Assembly: GCA_030062745.1 (NCBI GenBank)
Contig: CP099854.1
Span: 17,747,337 to 17,811,336, forward strand
DNA from: Capitulum mitella
Taxonomy: Eukaryota; Arthropoda; Thecostraca; Pollicipedomorpha; Pollicipedidae
Reading direction: 5' to 3'
Length of the DNA stretch: 64,000 nt
Positions 19,288 to 28,900 of this stretch are shown piece after piece (within the stretch, counting starts at the first letter, position 1; every line of letters starts with the position of its first letter). The notes under the pieces are model-generated. The model worked only from the letters and a program-made list of their open reading frames with translations, ran no database searches and was not told the DNA's origin. A program made the translations under genes and the position numbers.

Positions 19288-19786
19288 GGGGCGGGGCAGG
19301 CCCGCCCCGCCGGCCCGGCCGGACGGTCGCGGCAGACGCCGGCCCGCACCGTCACACGTCAACATCTGCTCAGTCCTCAGCACTGGCCCCGAGACCGGCA
19401 CTGTACCGGTACAGGTACTGATGCCGTCACCGGCTCTGATCGGTACTGAGTCGACCACCGCGAGTCGTCGGCGCAGGTCGCCCGACCGCGTTCATAAGCT
19501 AACGCGGTCATTCGCTAGGTTGTCTCGTCTCTCCAAAACATCACTCGGCAGGCAGCCATTTTGGAACGGAAGTACATGGAAAACAGCTCTTAAGACGTGG
19601 CTCAGAAACAACGATGTTCGTCGCACGTTCGTCGTCAGTGTCGTTCATCAGTTTCCGATGATCCATGAGTCAGCGGAAGACCAGAGGCTCCCAAACTTTC
19701 TGAGCACGGCGGCCGCGCGGCCGTTCCAGCAGCCGCCGCCGGCGGACCAGAGGCTCCCAAACTTCCCGGGCCGCTCCGGCCGGGGG

Positions 19787-19931
19787 CTAGTCCACTTCCT
19801 CGTAGACGCGGCGCCGCTTGGCATCCAGCTCTTCTCCGCCGTCGTCGTCCTCCAGCGGCCGCGTGAGCGACCTGACCTCGGTCAGGTCGCTCAGGGAGGT
19901 CACGTCCATCATCTGCTCCACCCGCCACAGC
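19787..19931 (-). CDS. Phospho-lyase terminal exon with stop
   Basis: 145 bp, acceptor CTCCGCAG|G. It encodes [19 protein letters not shown], an acidic stretch and a basic [11 protein letters not shown] end, with the stop at 19,787-19,789. Tails after the catalytic fold vary in this family and often end in a basic, possibly nuclear-localising cluster; that role is an inference. The phase fit to the previous exon supports the call. Confidence 0.75.
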
Positions 19932-22900
19932 CTGCGGAGACGGACAGACGGCGGCGGTCTGAGGCGGCGCGCACGGCAGCGCAACGGACGATGCACGGAC
20001 GGTCAACAACGCGACGGACAGAGCACGCCAGGTCCCGGGAGACCGCCCGCGGGTGGTTCGTTACTTGGACTCAGGGACGCATTAACAGCCTGTTTATAGA
20101 GCATTCACACGAGCTGACATCAGGTGACGTAGGAACTGTCAGCATACCAATCGCGCAGACGTCAGAGTCGAACGTCATGTGGCGCTGAGTCACACCAGTG
20201 TCTGTCCGCGATCGTACGTGAGTCTGTCAGAGACCGAACGAACGAACTAACGACACCGACGTCGGAGTCCGCCACCACCCGGCGTCCGTCTGCCAGAGAC
20301 TGTCCACCGGCCGGGGCGCCGCTGTCAGAGGTTGCACTGACCCGACGCCGGCCTCGGGCTCCTGCGGCCCGTCTGTCTGCAGCTCGGCCAGCACCCGGTC
20401 CAGCGCGGCCACCACCGTGCCGGCGTTCGACATGGTGAAGCACATGGGCGGCGTGAAGAGAAGCACGTTGTTGGCCGGCCCGATCGTGAACGTGATGACC
20501 CGCGCGTCCTTGAGCCTGCGGCAGCAGCAGTGGCACGTCAGGATGTGGGGCGTGGGGTGCGGGCGCTCGCGACTGGCGGCGTTGTTTCGCGTCGCGGTCT
20601 CCAGCGACGGTGGACGAGGAAAGAAAAAATTTCGGCAGGGAAAGGATTCGAACCCGGAGCCTTTCAGGTCGGAGGCGTGCTGACACCCATCCAAAGGCTA
20701 CGCCCATAACGCTCCTCGCGCCAATGCTCTTACGCAATGAGCAATGGGACTGTGAAAAAACTCCTAGCATCTCACCCATGGCCATGCCATAAAAACAAAA
20801 TAAAATCCGAGGGTTGACGGCTGTGGTGATACGTCAAGGAGATTTCACAAAAAAACTGGACGGCAAGAACGTTCCTGGTTATCCAACAGCGGCTGTAACA
20901 CGTAATAACCAGCAACATTTTCGTTTAGTAATCTGAACGGGAAAATATATCATTAAGCCACCTCCAGGACGATCATTGACGCAACAGCTTCAATACAACC
21001 AGTGTAGGGACAAGAATCATCGCCTTAGGAACGGACTACGCTACAACTGGCGAAACCGGCACATGTGACGCAGTTCTGCATCAAAACAGGACGACGCGCA
21101 CCGTCGGCACTTTTCGCACTGGAGCTGCCCGGCAGCCGCACACCAGTGCCATCGTACGAAGCAGCAAACGCCGACTTTTTATAGGCCGCATCGCAGCACT
21201 GCTGGGACGTTCACGGGCTTACGGCCGTTCGCGTCCGTGTAAATTACGGCCGTTCACAGTGGGTGAAGTGTCGGCAGAGAGCGCACAGTGGGTACAATGG
21301 GTTCACCCCGATTCCTTCTGCACCCCGCGAGCCAGTGTAGCTGGTCCCCCGCGGTCAAGCCAGCCCACTGGCACGCCAACGCCGACACCATGTCTGCCGT
21401 GAGGCAAAATGAACGCAGTTCAGAAATGACATCTTCCACCCTTCTTTGAAAGCATGCAGACCGCCTGCTGAGCTGACACCGTCGCCCGCGCGGATTCAAT
21501 CAGCTCTCCTCGAACGGTCGCCCGGGAAGACGTTCTGCTGTCGCCGGCCGGCGCGAACTCACTTCATGCAGATGGCGCGCGCCATGGCCGGGTCTGGCTT
21601 CCTGCTCTCCTGGTTCATCACGATGTCCACGCCCAGGCAGAGGCCCTTCCCTCTGACGTCACCTGCCGGCGGACCAATCGCATCACAGTTCTGCGTCCTA
21701 ATTCTGACGTCACCTGTCGGTGGGCCAATCGTGTCACCGTTCCATCCCCTTACATATGGTGCCAGTTGGGAATGGACCAATCACATAACGGTTCCTCGCC
21801 TTTACATCTGACGTCACATGTCCAAGGACCAATCAAATCAAGATTCCAAGCTCTTCTCACCTCGACAGTCATGCGCTAACATATGCCAACACTGTGTCTT
21901 TCCTCTGACGTCACTGCCCATGAGCCATGACAACAAGATATTGCCAGGTCAAGCCCTTTTCACATGACACAAATAATCTAGCCTTCCTGCGAAATCAACG
22001 AAGATCCTACCACGACCATACGGCCCATGCAAATATAACTAGTCAGTAACGGAAACTGCGGCTTTCACAGTAAAACACAATGCACAATGGCAGGGGCATG
22101 AACGAGACTGCCTGCACTTTCCGCCACGATTCGGCAATTTTCCGTTCCGTCCCAGGTTAGCTTCCGCCGGCGTTTTGCTGGCGCGGCCCGGCCCGCGCCG
22201 CTCACCGACGCAGCTGTACTTGGCGACCAGCGCGGCCAGGCCGTCCTTCAGGTGCCGGCCGACGTTGGTCGCCGACGACATCAGCTTCTCGTTCCGCATC
22301 ACCTCCAGCACGGCCAGCCCGATCGAGCACGACACCGGGTTACCGCCGAACTGCGGGCGGGCGCGGCGCGTCATCGCAGGCGCGGCCGGCGCGCTGAGCC
22401 GCCCTCCAGATCACGTGACCCCAGGGTGGCCAAATTCGTTTGGCATTGGGTGTCAAGATGTAGCAAGGAATCAAAACGTGTGAATATTTAAGTGCCCACG
22501 GCAAAAATAAAGGCTCAGAACAACCACAATGTTTAAAAAAAAATCTGATTACCTGCGCAGATGCCAAAATTACCTATCGGGCCTAACCTATCGTCTACCT
22601 ATCGCGTACTTAACCTAACATGCATTGTTAATGTATCGCAAGTTAACGGAACAGCCTCTAGATAATCCAGCAATCTAGCAGCCGGCTGACTGTATCACTG
22701 GACAGGTGTAGCAATACAGATGCTCCCCACTTAACCTTGCGCAAGCAGTAGCTCACTAACCGCGGAGCAGTGAACTACAACTTGACCTACAGTCGCGTAA
22801 TAGATTGCCCCGTCACCCACTGATCCGTAGTAGATCCCCGACTGCGCAGTGGTAGATCGCCCGTTCACCCACCGTGGAGTAGTAGTCTCCGAGCGCCTCG

Positions 22901-25900
22901 GCCACCTCCCTGCGCGTGATGACGGCCGACAGCGGATGTCCGTTCCCCAGCGGTTTTCCCAGGGTCACGATGTCGGGGATCACGCCGTACGACTGTCGGC
23001 GACCGCAGCCGGAACGTCAGCACCTCCCGCGAGGACGGTGCGGCTGGGCGAGCTTCAGCCACGGCGCAATATGCTGCAGAGGCATTCAAGACAGCAGGCG
23101 AAACGTGAACATTGGCGATACAGCAGCGCAGCGTAGGCTACGAGGAGTCACTGAGACGTGCCAAAATGCAACAGGGAAACAGCGCAAGGTTGTTCTGATG
23201 TCAGCCTGAGTTAAGATTCCTTAGTAATTTCGAAACCCCGTCAGCCCCTCAGCAGCCCCTGCCTGGTTCTTTCAGTTCCGTCCCTTATCTCAGTTCGCCA
23301 GTTCGGCCCGAGAACTCCGCCTGGACCTCTCAATTCAGACCCACTTGGTTCTCTCAGTTAAGCCCCTGATTATCCCCGTTCTGTCAGTTCAGCCCTGATT
23401 CTATCCATCAATACCCCGGTTCAGTGCAGCCCCTTGTTCTCCCAGTCCAGCCCCTTGTTCTCCCAGTCCAGCCCCTGGTTCTCCCAGTGCAGCCCCTTGT
23501 TCTCCCAGTCCAGCCCCTGGTTCTCCCAGCCCAGCCCCTTGTTCTCCCAGTCCAGCCCCTTGTTCTCCCAGTGCAGCCCCTGGTTCTCCCAGTCCAGCCC
23601 CTGGTCTCTCCTGCTCGGCCCCTGGTTCTACCCAGTCCAGCCCCTGGTTCGACCCTGCCCCGGTTCCCGCCGTCGGTGGCCGGCGCCTGTCCGCGCCCTG
23701 CGCGGCCGCGGGCCGGCCGGTCGGCGGCTCACCTGGAAGGCCCACGTGTGGCTGCCGATCCTGCCCAGCGCCGTCTGCACCTCGTCCATGATGCACAGCC
23801 CGCCCCGGGCCCGCACCTGGCTGACCGGCCCACCGTTACCATGGTAAACAGCCACAATGGCACACCGTCACGCTGACACAGCGTCACAATAGCACACCAC
23901 TGCGCTAGTGCACCATCACATTGGCACACCGTCACGCTGACACAGCGTCACACTGGAGCATCGCCACACTGGTACGCCGTCACACGGGTACGTCACGACG
24001 GTACAGCATCACAATGGTACAATGTCACAATGACACACCGTCACGATGGCACGTCACAATTGCACATTTTTACGGTGGTATGCCACACTGGCACACCATC
24101 GCACTGGCACACCGTTACGCTGGTGCACCGCCACACTGACACACTATAATGCTGGCAAAACATTTCACTGGCAAAACGTCACGATCGCACGTCACAATGG
24201 CATACCGCCACACCGGTACCCATCACACTGGCTTACCATCACACTAGTGCAGCGTCACACTGGCACACCATTACGATGGTTCACCATCACACTGCCACAC
24301 CATAACCCTGGTACACCGTCACACCGATACACCCATCACGCTGGTGTAGTCACAATGGAACACGATTGCACTGGTACGTCATCCCAACGGCACACTGTCA
24401 AACGGGTACATTGTCATGCTGGCACGCAATGAAGCTGGTAAATCGTCACGCTGGTACATCGTTACGCCGTCACAGCGTCACAATGGTACACCATCATAAC
24501 AGTACACAGTCATGCCAGCATACTGTCTCATTCGTGCACTGTCACATTTTTACATCATCTCACTGGTACACCATGTCACTGGTAAACCACATGGCTGGTA
24601 AACACATACGGTGATAACACCAGACACATCGAATAAAAATCTACATGCTGATACACAATGGCAGTCCACAAGGTCCCGTTATCCACACCGTGACCTGCAC
24701 GTGACACAGTCCGCCTTCTGGTAAAAAAAAAACAGCTGCTCACAGCCCGGAGCAAAACACCTGCACAGCTTCCAGTGGCACCGGTCCGGCCCAGCGGTGC
24801 CGCCAGCTGTCCACAGCCCACCTGTAGACGCGGCTGAAGTAGTCGGCCGGCGGCACCACCATGCCGCAGTTGGTCAGGATGCACTCCGAGACGAAGGCGG
24901 CCACGCCGCGGCCGCGCGCCTGGAGCGAGTCCAGCACCCGTCCCACCTCTGCCGCGTACAGCTCTCCTGATCAACAGCCCCGACGGCACGGCGTCACGTG
25001 ACACGTAACGGTGAAGATACCACGGCGTGGCGTGACGCGTACAACTCTCCTACACAGCCGAGACAGCACGGCGTCACGTGACGGCGCCGTAACGCTGACA
25101 TACCGCGGCGCCACGTGACACGTAACGGCGAAGATACCACGGCTTCGCGTGACTTGTACAGCGCTCTTGACCACGTAACACACCACCGCGTCACGTGACA
25201 CGTACCAGCGGAGACATCACGGCGTCACGTGACTGCGCACAAACTAGATCTGAACAACCTTTCAGCAGGGCCATTGACAATTCCGGTGCCGTGCACGTAA
25301 CGCAAAACTGCGAAACAGTGTCGCAAAGCCCGGGGAAAGTTTCGTGAGAGGCAATCGTCGTTCCCTGACCACATCAGATCCTTAGCAACAAACCTCATCA
25401 GGCCGAAAACACTCCACCATATTCTATGAGACGTACAACAGTCTGCCAGGTCCAGTCCATCTACCAGGTAATATCAAATTCAAAGTGATCCATTGTCCAT
25501 TACATATCATCTGATTCACGGCGACCCAGAGTATCTCATCGGCAGTCCATCCGAGCCCGTCGAAACCACCACAATCTATCGGGTCCAATTGACCGGATCC
25601 ACAGCGATCCCCTGATCCCATCTGACCAAAAACGATCCATAAGATCTGAAACAATCAATTACATCTAACCAGATGCCAATCGACCCGCCAGATCCGACCA
25701 GACCCACCAAAATACCCCACACCCCATCAGATCCACAGCGACCCACCTGATCCGATCCAACCAAAAACGACCCATCACATCTGACACGATCCACTCAATC
25801 CGATCAGATCCACAGCGATCCACCAGACCCGATCCGTCCCGCTCACCGGCGCTGCCCTCGCTGGTCTCGCGGTATTTGCCGCGGTACGTGTCGGGCAGCG

Positions 25901-28900
25901 GAGCCACGTGCACGTGGCCTTTGGAGCCGGTCCGCAGCGAGGTGAACAGCTTCGGACTGATCTCCGCCACGCTGCCCAGGTTGCCGTGGTACGCGCTGAG
26001 GACAGGCGGAACAGAGGGTTCCTGGCTGTTTAACGCACGTGGGTTCATGGTTCTCATAACAGTAGACGTGAAAGCAATGGGTTCGAGCAAGATTGTTCAT
26101 ACCATGGGGCGTTCAAACAAAAATTCAGCCACCAGATGGCTCTATGTGCCACAATCTCAAAGAACCATGGATATCAAAGCAGCCATCTTGTATATTTATT
26201 CCTGTTCATGCATGTCGAGTCCTAAATTCGATACTTCAACATCTGCTATATCTGTATATCGCAGTTTTCAATTCCACACTTCCTTATTTACTCTAGCTGT
26301 AAATATATGGAAAATACACCGTTATTACGCGTACGTTCCGGGCAAACGCAAGGCGAATGCTGAGAAAAGGCGATCAGGTGGAACAAATCACTAGCAGTGT
26401 CTTCTCCATTTAACACGATTAGAAGATAATCGGACGCAGGAAAATTTAACGGACAACATATAAGCATCAGGCGTTTAAGGATGTTCTTTTTTATGCCTTT
26501 CTGGACTTAACTTTCGTCCATCTCCAGGCGTTCAAGTGACACGGAAGGCGCCTGGACTACAGAAATCGCAAACTGCGCTCTTGAAAGATTCGCGATAAAA
26601 CAACTAAAAACTGGACTTTCTCGCCGGATGCCAATTAAATAACTGTCATCAATGTCAATCAAGTGTCATCAATAATTGCCATCAACAGCTGTCATTTGTA
26701 CACATAGCACCACTAACTATAGCAACGAAGCTGCATCTCTACGTCCCATGGTTAGACTGCAATGGTGAAATAAGGCACCGTAACAGTATAACACATATAC
26801 GACGCGAAAGGACGTTTGCCCGTAAGGTCGAGACAAACTGGCGGTGAAAAGTCGAGGCAGCGTCACGACTTGGTAACGCGTCCGCCAGTGTGACGACGAC
26901 CCAATAAAACCAAAGCGCGGCACGGCCGCGCGGTAGACTGTCCGTCCCTGCACACTACTCGGTCACATGTTGAGCGTCCCGCGTCACGTCACGGGTCACG
27001 TCACGGCGTGACGGCGGGTCGGCGGCGTCGTTACTCACTCCTCCAGCACCACCACGTCCTCGTTCCGGGTGTAGGCCCGGGCCAGGCGCAGGGCGAGGTC
27101 GTTGGCCTCCGACCTGCGGGCGAAAACGGGGTCAGAGGTCAGCGGACGGCCGGGGGGCAGCGGGTCACGGACCGCAGGTCACAGCCACAGGCGACAGGCC
27201 AATATACTGTCCAAAGATCCAGAGGTATCTAGAAATTCTTGACTTTACAAATACGAATAAAAAATTCATCCATGGAAGTTTGGCCTCCAGGAACATGCAA
27301 AATAAGCACCTTCCGAACCATGTTCCGGGCATCTCCCCGCTTCCCTTCTCTCACGGACCAATATTGACTTTCCGGCACCGACTAGAAACAAGTTTCTGAC
27401 CCTGACTGCTCTGTGTTGAGCCGATAACACACAGCTCACGATCGTGTCAACCCAGCAGGTCCATGCAAAATGCAACATGCATGCAATCAAATGAAACATC
27501 CATGCCTCGTAAACTCAGCTTCCGTAAAACAGCGGCATGACATGACACTCGCTGGAGATCCACTCGCTCCTCTCTCATCGCCGCCAGCGCGGTCGGTCAC
27601 GGCGCAGGTCATTTTCAACTTTCGGCTCGTTTCCCGGCGGCCGGCCACCGTAGCGTGACAACAACCCAACCCCCCACCAGACGCGTGGCCAAAGGGAGGG
27701 CGATGAGGCCCACACCCCCCCCCCCCCCCAAGTAATAATGGTCGAATATACGACGTGGAAGCACACATTATATGTTTCTCCTGTGCATTAAACATGAGGG
27801 CAATTACATAAAATTGCTGCTTTCCCGTAAATGTTGTCACATGCCACATGCCAGTGGATTATGACAACACCTAACATCCCCCCCCCCACCTCGAAGAAAA
27901 TCCTGGCCACGTGCCTGCCCCTACCTCCCAGCCACCGGTCCCGAAGTCGACGTGTTACAGCCGGGCGAAGGACCGGTGCCGCTAACCGCAACCGCCAGGC
28001 TCAACGTCGCGGGCTGTACCGCCCCGACGCGCTGACCGAAACACAGAGCACACGCCGGGCCGCTGCCACTGCTGCTGAGACCAGCCGCAGCCGACCGGAC
28101 CGCGCGCGCCGGCCGCACGCTGGCGGGCAGTGCCGCGCGCGAGGTCCGGGCCGACTGCGGGAGACCCGTGCTCGGTTCTCTATCGATTCTGAATTGATTC
28201 GAATCGATTCGGGATCGGTGCGGTAATCCCAAACTCTTGCCGAGAACAAGACTCAATCGATTCACGTGGTAAATTCACTGCACCAGAATCGGAATCCAAT
28301 CGCCAGCTGTTTTCATCCGACCGTCGTGAATCATGACTGAATCAATCAACGTTTTTCGAAGCCACTGTAAATCAAAATCAGAATCGAGTTGTAGATTCGT
28401 CGCCATTCAACCACAAAACCTGGACCGAATCGATTAAATGTTTAAAATCCACTGTGAATAAGAAGTGAAATCGATTCCGAACTCAGTAAACCAGGCCGCG
28501 ATTCTTTTCACCCGAGGCGAATCATGCACAAGCGTGAACCGTGGTTCGCCAAAGCGCGGCTCACGCATCAGCTGACTCAGCCCGTGTTCGGGTGTGAGCG
28601 ATATCTCACCGTCCCTCGCGACAACCGGCGTAAGAGGCTGCGACGCGAAATGAACCTGGTAGTCGAGAGCGTCGTTAAATAATCCAGTAACCAGCCAGCC
28701 AGCCAGCCAGCCAGCCAGCTAGCCAGCAAGCTAGGCAGCCAGTCAAGCAGCCAACCAGCTAACCACCCAGCTGACCAAACAACCAACCAACTCACCCAGA
28801 ATTGGCCAGGAAGCAGACGCTGAGCTGTTCGGGCATCAGATCAGTCAGCTCCTTCAGGTACAGTGAGAGGGCGTCAAACAGGAAGCCTTGCGCCCAGACA

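Noticed and set aside
20640-20700. A tRNA gene
   Set aside because: A and B boxes are present but the acceptor and T stems do not pair, so it is a tRNA-derived repeat.
23424-23876. 150-codon plus-strand protein with a seven-residue repeat
   Set aside because: Product of the 21-bp intron repeat, antisense to the DEVQ exon.
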